Source: Mesorhizobium loti
GTDB taxonomy: Bacteria > Pseudomonadota > Alphaproteobacteria > Rhizobiales > Rhizobiaceae
Direction: 5' to 3'
NCBI RefSeq assembly: GCF_001510895.1
Contig: NZ_LPWA01000111.1
Location: 29,197 to 93,196 of the forward strand
DNA: 64,000 nt
Numbering within the stretch: the first letter of the stretch is position 1; every line of letters begins with the position of its first letter. Under the pieces are notes generated by a model. That model was given only the letters and a program-made list of their open reading frames with translations. It searched no databases and had not been told where the DNA came from. This document shows positions 31,317 to 39,728 of this stretch, piece by piece. Both the position numbers and the translations under genes were made by a program.

Positions 31317-31547
31317 TTGGAAAATGCATTGACGGTGGAGCAATGTCGCGGTGCCCGAGCGATGCTCGGCTGGAGCCAAGACGAGTTAGCCAAGGCTGCA
31401 AATGTTGCTCGACAGACGATCGCGGATTTTGAGCGCGGAGCACGTGTCCCAATCGCGAACAATCTCGCAAGTATAAGGCGTACGCTTGAAGTAGCCGGAA
31501 TCGAATTCTTGTCTGATAACGGTGTCCGGTTTAGAGGCCATGCCTAG
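31317..31547 (+). CDS. XRE-family transcriptional regulator
   Basis: A short Cro/CI-type helix-turn-helix protein of about 77 residues (101 if GTG 31242 is used). The domain is GARAMLGWSQDELAKAANVA followed by RQTIADFERGARVP and IRRTLEVAGIEFLSDNGV, the usual single-domain design of rhizobial XRE proteins. I place the start at TTG 31317 because the upstream codons are not family-like and contain the palindrome. The targets are unknown; single-domain regulators like this often control the mobile DNA on which they sit. Confidence 0.8.
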   Translation: MENALTVEQCRGARAMLGWSQDELAKAANVARQTIADFERGARVPIANNLASIRRTLEVAGIEFLSDNGVRFRGHA

Positions 31548-31641
31548 CTTTTGGGCCATTCCCACTGTTAGCGAACGGAACGGAAGACATTACTTTAAGC
31601 AAGCCACGTCAGGTTCGATAACTTCATAGAGCCATCCAGCG

Positions 31642-32255
31642 TCAAAGAAAGCTCGTCCAATGGCTCTCGGAGACAATCGATATGGGCAAACCGTGGTCGC
31701 GCCAGCCGGTAGCCTTGACTATCTTGTCACCGAAAGACGAGTGCTTCCATGATTCGGTGGCGTAGGCCCCAATCATCAGGACGTTCGTTTTCTGAGTCAG
31801 CCCGCTGGTGAAGCCGCCGCGGTCGACGACAGCCTGTTCGCAGAATTTTCTCTGCCCATAGTTGAAAGTGCCCGTGAAGCAGTACAGCCGGCCAGCAAAG
31901 GTCAAAGTCGGGGCAGGATCGCAAAGAGGTAGCGTCGTCAGCTTTAGCACCTCCCCGAGCTCGAAATCGCGATTTGAGAAGCTGTTCAGCGTGTCCAGAA
32001 GTTCGGCATGCTCATCGGCATCGAGCACGCCGTCGTCTAGGATTTCCGCCGGTACAAGGTCCGGATGAGCGGCTGGTTGCTGATCTCAACATTTGCCGCC
32101 AACCATTTTTGAAGAAACTCGACCTCCGCGTGGTTGATGGCTCCATCTGCAGCCAGGCCTCGTGCAAGGCCAATGAGTTCGTCGATCTGGCGAGACGAGA
32201 TGCGATCGTCTGCTTGTCGATATCTAGCAAAGCGACTCGCAAGCCACACCGTCAT
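31642..32255 (-). pseudogene. BRCT-domain protein, frameshifted
   Basis: Read across one frameshift near 32035, this is a protein of about 200 residues. The N-terminal part (ATG 32255) has the helical SRQIDELIGLARGLAADGAI and EVEFLQKWLAANVEI; the second frame has DADEHAELLDTLNSFSNRD and then a BRCT domain, LYCFTGTFNYGQRKFCEQAV, DRGGFTSGLTQKTNVLMIGA, ending SIVSESHWTSFL. BRCT domains of this stand-alone type resemble that of NAD-dependent DNA ligase and bind DNA ends or phosphopeptides. I recall such proteins in rhizobial accessory regions. The 5' end overlaps the nuclease gene by 32 bp. Confidence 0.75.
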
Positions 32256-33049
32256 TGTCGCGATCGAGCCTCCGGCCCCATGAGCAGTACCATTGGGCTT
32301 CATCGCACGAGCTGATCTGAGAACAGTAGCGCCGCGGCTCGCATGAATAGCCGCTCTGCGCGACCAGCTTGCGGTTGACAATGCCGAGCCGCTGGCTCGG
32401 CGGCGTCGCACCGTCTCCATGCTCTGCACGCCAATCCCATGGTGCTTGGAAGGTCCCGGCCCACAAACCGATCTTCGCCGCCTGGGCCTTCGCCTGTTGC
32501 GCCGCGTACGCGCCTTGGCTGTAGCGCGGCCAATCCAGCGCCTGGCCGTGCTCGACCATCCAAGCGGCCACACTGCCACCGTCGGCGCGCCGGCAGTCGC
32601 CGACGAAGCGGTGAAAGCGATCCCATGTCACGAAGGTGCATTGCACCGGCCTCGAGGCGGCCAGGAAGTCGTCCAACGCTTCGGCCGATCGCCGGCCGCA
32701 CGGATATTCGAAGCCTTTGGCGTCGTCACAGTATTGCTTGCTCTCGGGCGCGTCGATGCCGTTGAAGCGGATGCGCTGCCCGCGGATCTCAATCGTGGTC
32801 GCCGTCGATGACGGAGGCCACGCCGGTGATCGGCTCAACTCGGTTCGGCTTGATCATGTTTTGGAGATTGATTTCCGGCAGCGGTCTGCTGTTGTGCATT
32901 ACAAACTGCGTCACCAGAGCGGCAGCCGCGGTTACAGTCACGAAGATCAGCCGGCGTGGCACGCTCGCCGAACGCAGGACGCGCGAGCGCCGGGCGCCGG
33001 TGCGCTTGCGCCATTGGTCGGAACGGTTGTCGTACCTTGATCTGTCCAT
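32224..33049 (-). pseudogene. Thermonuclease-family (SNase) protein with excalibur domain, frameshifted
   Basis: From ATG 33049: a basic N-terminus, a membrane or signal segment (LIFVTVTAAAALVTQFVM), then ITGVASVIDGD, where one extra C near 32795 breaks the frame. The next frame continues TIEIRGQRIRFNGIDAPESK, the SNase core including RxxxIDAPE, then FVTWDRFHRFVGDC, HGQALDWPRYSQGAY and LWAGTFQAPWDWR. The end is a Ca-binding excalibur-like Cys-rich tail with DRDNDGVACESLC. It should be an exported or membrane-anchored nuclease. It lies 6 bp after the lipoprotein gene, co-oriented with it. Confidence 0.75.
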
Positions 33050-33055
33050 GATTCC

Positions 33056-33523
33056 TCACGCCGACCAGCCGGGCCATGTGGTGTCGATCATGGGCATGCC
33101 AGCGCAGTAGTAGTCGTAGACGAACTGTCCGGTCGCCATGTCCCGGCATCGCCAGATCAGAGTGTAATTCGGGCCATAGAACTGGTCCCAAGCCACGCCA
33201 TAGACCTGCGGTCGTGGGACATAGTAGCCTCCGCCGCCGTTCTTTGCTGCGGCGCCAGCAGCTGCGGCAACACCCGCGACCGCAATGCCAGTCGCTACGG
33301 CGTTGTCTGTCTGTATCAGCCTAGTGCACTTTTCGGCCGTTGCGCCGCGTCGAACTAGAAGTGCCGCAACTCGACTTCGGTACTGCTCGTCGGTGCTGCT
33401 GGCGAGCGCATGACATAACGCTGAGGTGTTCTGAGCGGTAAGGTCGCTGTCAGAAACACTTGTGTTAGTTGAGCAGCCGCCGATGAACACGGCAACGCCT
33501 GCAAGAAATGCCTTCGCCTTCAT
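33056..33523 (-). CDS. Lipoprotein, hypothetical
   Basis: 155 residues with a lipoprotein signal: MKAKAFLAGVAVFIGGCSTN, lipobox IGGC with Cys17. GGGGGA stands before the ATG at 33523. The mature part has a glycine/alanine-rich hydrophobic stretch (TGIAVAGVAAAAGAAAKNGG) and a Cys/Tyr-rich C-terminus (WRCRDMATGQFVYDYYCAG) that could form a disulphide. No family recognised. It is the first gene of a three-gene minus-strand run with the nuclease and BRCT genes. Confidence 0.7.
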   Translation of the reverse strand: MKAKAFLAGVAVFIGGCSTNTSVSDSDLTAQNTSALCHALASSTDEQYRSRVAALLVRRGATAEKCTRLIQTDNAVATGIAVAGVAAAAGAAAKNGGGGYYVPRPQVYGVAWDQFYGPNYTLIWRCRDMATGQFVYDYYCAGMPMIDTTWPGWSA

Positions 33524-33871
33524 TGATAATCCCCCCGGCGAATACTGGGGGTATTTCGCGGCGCCTGTCTAGGACTTTGTTGGGGGTCGTGTCAGCGGCT
33601 CATTTCCGGCGCGGCAGCAGCAACTGCCTTCAGCCGAGAAACCACGCCGGCGGCATCGAAAGCACAGCGGATGACAGTGCGTTTCCCAATGCATGGGACC
33701 CCGCGCTCGTTTTCAAATCGCGAATTGTCCCGTCACTAAGGTTAGCCTTGGCGCCGGGGCGTCCACATCCTTACTGCAGCCCTCGTGCTCGCAGACATGA
33801 TGCTGCACGCCGGCCGGCATGGCGTATTCGGGTCGTGGCAGCCTGATTTATCTGGCGCGATTAGTAGTTCC
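33524..33871. other. Gap, nothing recognised
   Basis: 348 bp upstream of the lipoprotein gene and downstream of the acidic secreted protein gene; no credible gene. Confidence 0.4.
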
Positions 33872-34165
33872 CTACTCGTCGCTATCGCCGTCGTCGTTTT
33901 CAACGTCGGATTGACTGTTCCGACTTGCGTCATCCGTGTGCTCTTCGACGTACGCTTGGCAGCCTTCATTGAATGATTGGCTATCGCCGTCACAATCCCG
34001 CTCGTCGGTGATGTCGTTCCTTGCCGCCCAATCGTATCCGGTTTCGTGGCCTGAACAGTCATCGGTGCAATCATAGCCGTGGAAAGTCTCTTGCGCGTTT
34101 ACCGGGGCGACAACAAACCCGGCCAGCGCAACGGCGCCGGCTGCGGCAAGGATTCGGATCATCAT
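33872..34165 (-). CDS. Small acidic secreted protein
   Basis: 97 residues. AGGAGT precedes ATG 34165. A signal peptide (IRILAAAGAVALAGFVVAP, cleavage after VNA) is followed by an acidic, Cys-containing mature part (YDCTDDCSGHETGYDWAARN) and a tail of Asp and Ser residues. Four Cys residues could form two disulphides. It matches no family I can name with certainty; similar small exported proteins occur in rhizobia. Confidence 0.65.
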   Translation of the reverse strand: MMIRILAAAGAVALAGFVVAPVNAQETFHGYDCTDDCSGHETGYDWAARNDITDERDCDGDSQSFNEGCQAYVEEHTDDASRNSQSDVENDDGDSDE

Positions 34166-34679
34166 AAAACACTCCTGTTGGCCCCGGCAGTTGGGTATTG
34201 TGTGACCTTGGCAAAGATGAGGCTCGACCCCAAGCCGGCGAAGAGCGCGAGCAAAAAGGGCGTTCGACCGCGTGACTGCCGATCCTTGCCCGTCTTGCAT
34301 AAGCTTTGACGTGAGGCCGCGTCGCGTGCGTGGGAGCAAAATCCGTTCGACTACCATGTGGCGGCCAAGGAACGAGGCCTGGAAGCACTGAAGCTCGCTG
34401 GCAGGATACCGAGCACCTACGGCCTCAAAAGCGCCCAACGGTCTCGACCGGCCATGGAAAGAATTTCAGGACTAAAGGGCGGAGCTTTTGCGATCAACCC
34501 TGCCGTTCGATTGCCATCCCGCCGCCAAGAGCTGTCGCCCGCTCCGGCAGCGATTTCGCGTGTGAATTCCTCCTTCCCCCTGCCCGTCACCAAGGCGTCT
34601 ATTTCTTTGGAAAAACCGGCGGCCGCACCTAAATCATCGTGACAGCCACATTCACAGAAAAACTGGGAGGTCACCGAGC
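34166..34679. other. Upstream region of protease gene with competing ORFs
   Basis: Open frames exist on both strands (34358-34642 plus; 34417-34674 minus, starting MTSQFFCECGCHDDLGAA). They overlap, so at most one is real, and neither is recognised. A short IS110-flank-like match lies near 34220-34245. Confidence 0.35.
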
Positions 34680-35585
34680 GTGAGCGACGAGAAGCTTAGG
34701 GAAAGTGGAACGAGCGCAGCCATCAGCGCCAGTCCGACGAGAAAAACGGCGCTCGATTTTTTCGGACGCCATCTGATTGCGCTCTGCGTGTCATATCGCG
34801 ACAGGGCCGATACAGCCGCTGGTCTGCAGCCTCGCGTCGCCGTTTTCTCAGGAACTCTCTTTGAGTTTCGTGGCACGGTTTCGATCCTTACCGCAGGCCA
34901 TATTCTGCGATGGATCGAGAGGATGGAGAAGAGCAGCGAGATCGAAATTCTCGGCGCCAGCATAGCCGACGTATTTTCGGCGGACATAAAATGCGACCAT
35001 CCAATTCCGTTAGATTTGAAAGGTGCCATCCGCAACTACGTCGACGAAGCCGGCCTCGATTTCGGTCTCATCCTACTGAGGCCATACTATGTCCGCCTGC
35101 TTGCTTTCAACGGCACCAAGGCCATTGGGGAAGAGGTCTGGGCACCGCGCCCAGACGTCAATTTCGGTGCCCATTTTATCCTCGGCCTTCCCGCCGAGAT
35201 ACAGAGCCAGCGGATCTCCGATGAAGGCAATATCGCACTATCGCCCATCCTGCTGCGCGTTCGCGAACTCAATGAAGATGGCGGCGCGGACTTCCCTCGT
35301 TTCGTCGGCCAGATCGACGACATGCCGCTCCAGAGCATCGAAGGAATGAGCGGCGGCCCCATCATCGGCTTCGACTTGTCGAGCCCTGACCGATATTGGA
35401 TTGTTGCGCTTCAGAGTGCCTGGCTGCCCACGAGCCGCAAGGTATTCGGCTGCCCGATGCCGGTCATCGGCAAATTGCTGACGGAAGCAGTCAACGACTT
35501 GCTTAACGACCTGGGTTCCGGTGTTGTCGACACGGCCGCTAGTGTGGGTGCGGAGACCGATGGGGTCGCCGCACCCACAGGCTAA
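34680..35585 (+). CDS. Trypsin-like serine protease domain protein
   Basis: 301 residues, no signal peptide, so probably cytoplasmic. The chymotrypsin-fold triad can be read: His74 in SILTAGHILRW, Asp127 in EAGLDFGLILL, and Ser224 in SIEGMSGGPIIGFD. The family is the trypsin-like peptidase group (Trypsin_2) that often occurs as a stand-alone or system-associated protein in accessory regions. GTG 34680 has GGGAGG about 10 bases upstream. No obvious partner gene lies on the same strand; the neighbours are small exported proteins on one side and the phosphonate block on the other. A role in stress or defence is possible but only inferred from setting. Confidence 0.65.
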   Translation: MSDEKLRESGTSAAISASPTRKTALDFFGRHLIALCVSYRDRADTAAGLQPRVAVFSGTLFEFRGTVSILTAGHILRWIERMEKSSEIEILGASIADVFSADIKCDHPIPLDLKGAIRNYVDEAGLDFGLILLRPYYVRLLAFNGTKAIGEEVWAPRPDVNFGAHFILGLPAEIQSQRISDEGNIALSPILLRVRELNEDGGADFPRFVGQIDDMPLQSIEGMSGGPIIGFDLSSPDRYWIVALQSAWLPTSRKVFGCPMPVIGKLLTEAVNDLLNDLGSGVVDTAASVGAETDGVAAPTG

Positions 35586-36251
35586 AAAACCTCGTGCTTG
35601 ACCTGTCCCCAGACCTCCTGGGCACTTGGACGTACCAGTTGATCTGTTTGAAGCTGATGGCGTGCGGCGGTCACCCGCCAGACGTTCCGGCAATTCATTA
35701 AGCTGATGAGCATCGGGGAAGCGAGCTGACGCTCCCGAGGAGAAGCTTCGGGAGGCCGCGCATGGAAATCACGACGATAGGGCCTTCCTCGCCCTGACGC
35801 CGGTAACGGCCAACAATAAAAACAAACACTTACCTTTAAAGGCGGGTTATACGTCCTCGGCTCACCGTCGCACCTGTCCCACCCAGCGGAATGGGAATTC
35901 AGCCAGACGGATTGAACGAAACCGCCACCCATCCGAGGTCCACCAGCGACTGAAGTTCCCCCGCGTCTTCGTTGTGCCAATCGCGCGCAGCGCGGCGACG
36001 CCCGCGGCGATCGACACCGGACCGGGATTTTCGTCAAGCAGCTGATCGAGCACTTCGCCTACTTTTCGTCCCGTCAAGGACGCTTGGCACAGCTGGACCT
36101 TACGCGAGTCGCCCGCTTGGCCGCTTCAAAATGGCGGTGTGATCTCCGAGGGCTGACGTTGGTAAACCCACAATCGGCCACGCCCTTGCCGTTCTGCTGG
36201 GCAATTGTCTTTGCAGCAAACTAACTGTGTGATTAGACAGCCCAATGTCGT
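35586..36251. other. Gene-poor junction zone left of the phosphonate block
   Basis: 666 bp. A minus-strand frame at 35862-36077 (GPVSIAAGVAALRAIGTTKT) is protein-like but unrecognised. The rest shows no gene. The zone ends at repeat B copy 2. Confidence 0.4.
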
Positions 36252-36315
36252 TCACAAGCGCCCGCAATTCGGCTGGTGGTGCCAGACAGAAAGTTCGAAA
36301 AGCTTCCAAGAACCC
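36252..36315 (-). repeat. Dispersed repeat B, copy 2 (recombinase tail scrap)
   Basis: The minus strand encodes FLEAFRTFCLAPPAELRALV, nearly identical to the recombinase end at 26.5 kb, in a frame different from that of the phosphonopyruvate hydrolase gene that runs into it. Only about 64 bp of the tail remain. It marks the left edge of the intact phosphonate block. Confidence 0.75.
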
Positions 36316-37307
36316 GCAGCGCATGTGTATCGGTGCGTCGTTGTCGAAAGGAGCGTCGGTTTAGGTTGTGATCGTCGCGGCGCGGCCGAGCGAGCGTAGT
36401 GACATGGTTTTCCGCCTGCCGAAACAAAAAGGCTAGCGTAGGTAACGCCGTTCATCGGAATGGACTTCTCCATCCCCTGCAATTGGAAGACATCCTCCAC
36501 GGGCAACAGGTCTCGATGGACATTTTGTGCGCCCTCGTCCGCTATGATGCGCAGAAACGTTTCTCTCATCGCGGTGGCTGCGGCACGGATCGCAAAATTT
36601 CCGTAGATCACCATGCGAATATTGCCGAGAGCGCGTATCCGGGCTACGTCGAACTCCGGATAGGCGTTCGGCACAATGACCAAGGGAACGCCACCATTCC
36701 ACGCCTTCGAGAAGCTCTCTATCTCACTCGGATCTTTCTTCTTCGAGTGGATCAGGATCATGTCGGCACCGGCCCGCTCGTAGGCGCGTGCTCGAAACAG
36801 AGCCTCTTCCTCGCCCAGCCCGGCTATGAGCGCCTCAGTTCGCGCGATGATCAGGAAGTCGGGGTCTGATCGCGTAGCCAAGGCGGCTTCGATCTTACCC
36901 TGGAATTCCTGAATGCGAACCAGATCATGGTGACGATCGACAGCCAGACTTGTGACTTTCGGGAACGATTTGTCTTCAATGACGATGGCGCTGGCGCCAG
37001 CTCGCTCATATTCCCGCACCGTGTGAATGACGTTGATCGCGTTGCCATACCCGGTGTCGACGTCGGCGACAATCGGCAGGGAGGTTCGTCCGGCTACGGC
37101 CCGAAGCATGTCGAGATGCTGGGTCATCGAGATCAGGCTCATGTCGGGCAGACCGTAGAGCGCCGAGAGCTCGAAGCCTGATGCCCAAACCCCATCGAAC
37201 CCGGCCTGCTCCGCCAGGATCGCCGACAACGGGCTATGTGTTGCCATGATGTTGACCAGGCCCCGCTCGGCCATGGCGCTGCGCAGTCGTGCTGCTTTGG
37301 TCATCAT
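36252..37307 (-). CDS. Phosphonopyruvate hydrolase-like enzyme (PEP mutase/isocitrate lyase superfamily)
   Basis: 351 residues in the PEP mutase/ICL superfamily: GVWASGFELSA, YGLPD (active-site Asp), VADVDTGYGNA (metal Asp) and IEDKSFPKVTSL. PEP mutases have EDK-x5-NS; here the Asn is Thr (residue 118 or 119 by start), the replacement described for Variovorax phosphonopyruvate hydrolase, which splits phosphonopyruvate into pyruvate and phosphate. It begins 7 bp after an aminotransferase gene, as a PalB-PalA-like pair. The protein proper should end near residue 296 (VTYASLFVSAGG); the last 55 residues are translated junction and recombinase-tail sequence, so the native stop was lost. Alternatives: a PEP mutase variant or an oxaloacetate-type hydrolase. 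Confidence 0.75.
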   Translation of the reverse strand: MMTKAARLRSAMAERGLVNIMATHSPLSAILAEQAGFDGVWASGFELSALYGLPDMSLISMTQHLDMLRAVAGRTSLPIVADVDTGYGNAINVIHTVREYERAGASAIVIEDKSFPKVTSLAVDRHHDLVRIQEFQGKIEAALATRSDPDFLIIARTEALIAGLGEEEALFRARAYERAGADMILIHSKKKDPSEIESFSKAWNGGVPLVIVPNAYPEFDVARIRALGNIRMVIYGNFAIRAAATAMRETFLRIIADEGAQNVHRDLLPVEDVFQLQGMEKSIPMNGVTYASLFVSAGGKPCHYARSAAPRRSQPKPTLLSTTTHRYTCAAGSWKLFELSVWHHQPNCGRL

Positions 37308-37314
37308 GAAGTCC

Positions 37315-38514
37315 TCACATCAGGGCCGCGCACGCATCGATAATGCGCTGGCAGGCAAGCTTGAGTTCGGCCTGTGACGACGCATAAGAGATACGCAGAA
37401 ACGACGGCGCCAGGAAGGCCGATCCAGGCACGGTCGCGACGCCGAATTGATCCAGAAGATAGTCCGTGAAATCGACGTCGTTGGTAATCACCTTGTCGCT
37501 CGATGTTCGCTTGCCAATCAGCCCGGAGCACGATGGAAAGGCGTAGAAAGCGCCGTCTGGCACGATGCAGCTCAACCCTGGTGCACGGTTAAGCAGATCG
37601 ACCACCAGGTCGCGTCGCTTCTGAAACTCGGCCGCGAAATCCGCTACATGGTGTTGGTCGCCGCCGATGGCTTCGACTGCCGCGTATTGGGAGATCGAAC
37701 TGGTATGCGACGAAGTCTGGCCTTGAATTGTGTTCATCGCCCCGATCAGCCGCGCAGGCCCGGCTGCGTAACCCACGCGCCAGCCCGTCATCGCGTTTGC
37801 CTTCGAGACACCGTTGACGATCACAACCCGCTCGGAAAGATCGGGAGCGACGGCAAGAATTGTGGCGAAAGGAACCCCGTAAACCAGCTTTTCGTATATG
37901 TCGTCAGAGAGGATGTGCACATGCTGGTGTTCTCGCAGCACCTGGGCCAAGGCATCGAGCTCGTCCGCTGAATACACCGCCCCTGTCGGGTTGCATGGCG
38001 AATTCAAAATCAGCCATTTCGTTCGCTTCGTGATGGCTGCGGCCAGTGCTTCCGGTTTGAGCTTGAAGCCATTGTCCGGTGCGCACGGCGTCAACACTGC
38101 CGTCCCGCCGGCCAGGGCCACCATATCAGGATACGAAACCCAGCACGGCGTCGGTATGATGACTTCGTCGTCGGCATCGAGACTTGCGTAGAGCGCATTG
38201 AAGATGACTTGCTTGGCGCCGCAGCCAACAGTCACCTGGTCGACGCTATAGGCCAACCGATAGTCGCGCCTTAGCTTGGCGCAGATTGCCTCGCGCAACT
38301 GTATGGCGCCGGCGACGGCGGTATAGCGCGTGCGTCCCTCGCTGATGGCGCGGGCACCCGCATCGCAAATGGACGCCGGCGTGGGGAAATCAGGCTCGCC
38401 CTGGCTGAGAACGATGACGTCGACCCCGCTGTTTCTCAAAGCCGCTGCGCGAGCGGTCATTGCCTTTGTTTCCGATGGACGGACGGTTTGGAGTCGACGC
38501 GAGATTATCGTCAA
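37315..38514 (-). CDS. PLP aminotransferase, class I/II (probable phosphonoalanine aminotransferase)
   Basis: 399 residues of the AspC/AAT-I type: VIVLSQGEPDFPTP, AVAGAIQLREAI, GCGAKQVIFNAL, NSPCNPTGAVY, the PLP Lys in VNGVSKANAMTGWRVGY, and the substrate Arg in FLRISYASS. Coupled to a phosphonopyruvate hydrolase-like gene it would convert phosphonoalanine (an aspartate analogue) to phosphonopyruvate; that assignment rests on the neighbour. The start is TTG 38514 with a weak Shine-Dalgarno; ATG 38460 (MTARAAALR) is an alternative. The LysR gene lies 94 bp upstream on the same strand. Confidence 0.85.
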   Translation of the reverse strand: MTIISRRLQTVRPSETKAMTARAAALRNSGVDVIVLSQGEPDFPTPASICDAGARAISEGRTRYTAVAGAIQLREAICAKLRRDYRLAYSVDQVTVGCGAKQVIFNALYASLDADDEVIIPTPCWVSYPDMVALAGGTAVLTPCAPDNGFKLKPEALAAAITKRTKWLILNSPCNPTGAVYSADELDALAQVLREHQHVHILSDDIYEKLVYGVPFATILAVAPDLSERVVIVNGVSKANAMTGWRVGYAAGPARLIGAMNTIQGQTSSHTSSISQYAAVEAIGGDQHHVADFAAEFQKRRDLVVDLLNRAPGLSCIVPDGAFYAFPSCSGLIGKRTSSDKVITNDVDFTDYLLDQFGVATVPGSAFLAPSFLRISYASSQAELKLACQRIIDACAALM

Positions 38515-38608
38515 TGCGAGCGCCTCGGCCTCATGCTGGAGCCGGTTTGCCGCAATTCGTGTTCATCGATCAACTTTGACCATCGGGCAACTGGATGTTG
38601 CTCATCGA

Positions 38609-39535
38609 CTATTTCGATGCGACGCTTGGAGATTTTGGTTTTACTGGATCCTCTCGGCAGAGCCGGACAAGCCATCTGCAGAACATCCGCGCCAGATCCA
38701 GATTTTGACTGCGGTCTACCGCATGGGCGTGATATTGCATGCCACTGGGTGTTCGCGTGCCCGTGACGACTTCCAGCAGCCCCTGCTGGATAAGATCGCG
38801 GACGAGGACCTCCGGCGTCACCAGCAAACTCTTGCCGTGCGCGATCGCCGGGAGCGCGAGATAGTGGTGGTCGTATCGGGCTCCCATCTTGATATCGCCC
38901 GGTCGGATATCCATACCCCTCAGCCAGGTGGGAAGGGTGTCCGGACGAGACGTAATCGAGACGATCGGAATGCGCGTCACGATATCGATCGCCTTGCCAG
39001 CCACCTGTCGAGGCGACCCGACGCAAACCAGGTCTTCGTTAAGGAGCACCCATCTGTCGGAAGGCTCCGCCAACGCCAGATCACGTGTAATCAGCACATC
39101 GAAATTGTCGGCCGATGTCGGCTGGGAGAGCGTGGTGACAACGTCGACTACAGCGCCGCCAGCCTCGGATGAAAAGGCCTGGATGTTCGGGATGAGAAGC
39201 GTCGAGGCGAAGGTGGGCAGCGACGTCCTGACCAGAATGCGGTTCAGGTCTGTTTGCCTCCGCCGCTTCATGCGCTGCGCTGTAAAATAAATTGTGTCGA
39301 GCGGCTCACTGACGGCGCTGGCAAAGAGCCTTCCGAACTCGGTCAATTCGGAATTGCGCCCCTGCCGCTGAATAAGTTTCGAGCCAAGGTAATCCTCAAG
39401 AACGGCAAGATGCCTGCTGACGGCGCTCTGCGCGACACCCAACACGACCGCGGCCCGGGTCACGCTCTTCTCGCGTGCGATCACGACAAAGGCACGCACG
39501 GAATTGAGCGGCAACGATTCTTGTGCTTCGGGCAA
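38609..39535 (-). CDS. LysR-family transcriptional regulator
   Basis: 308 residues. The winged helix is at the N-terminus (SLPLNSVRAFVVIAREKSVT, then AQSAVSRHLAVLEDYLG and KLIQRQGRNSELTEFG), followed by the effector domain (VVTTLSQPT, LITRDLALAEPSDRW). It is transcribed towards the aminotransferase and phosphonopyruvate hydrolase genes and divergently from the ABC importer operon. The 193-bp space between holds a T-N11-A dyad at 39587-39599. It probably controls both directions in response to a phosphonate; the inducer is inferred from the setting. Confidence 0.9.
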   Translation of the reverse strand: MPEAQESLPLNSVRAFVVIAREKSVTRAAVVLGVAQSAVSRHLAVLEDYLGSKLIQRQGRNSELTEFGRLFASAVSEPLDTIYFTAQRMKRRRQTDLNRILVRTSLPTFASTLLIPNIQAFSSEAGGAVVDVVTTLSQPTSADNFDVLITRDLALAEPSDRWVLLNEDLVCVGSPRQVAGKAIDIVTRIPIVSITSRPDTLPTWLRGMDIRPGDIKMGARYDHHYLALPAIAHGKSLLVTPEVLVRDLIQQGLLEVVTGTRTPSGMQYHAHAVDRSQNLDLARMFCRWLVRLCREDPVKPKSPSVASK

Positions 39536-39586
39536 AACAGGCCTCTTTCTGGAATGGCGGGCGGATCACTTTGGAGCGCTTTTAGT

Positions 39587-39599
39587 TCGAATTATTCGA
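39587..39599. promoter_or_regulatory. LysR-type operator (T-N11-A dyad)
   Basis: TCGAATTATTCGA is a perfect 5+3+5 inverted repeat and fits the LysR T-N11-A rule. It lies 52 bp upstream of the lysR start and 130 bp upstream of the first importer gene. Confidence 0.5.
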
Positions 39600-39728
39600 T
39601 GATTGTCACAGGAGCGTAACAGCAGGCCGATAGCCCAAAAGCCGTCAATCAACCGAGACGTGACCGATGGCCCAAACCAAATTCCCAGCCGTCGGTTTCG
39701 ATGTGCTGCGTACGGATGCGGTTGACGA

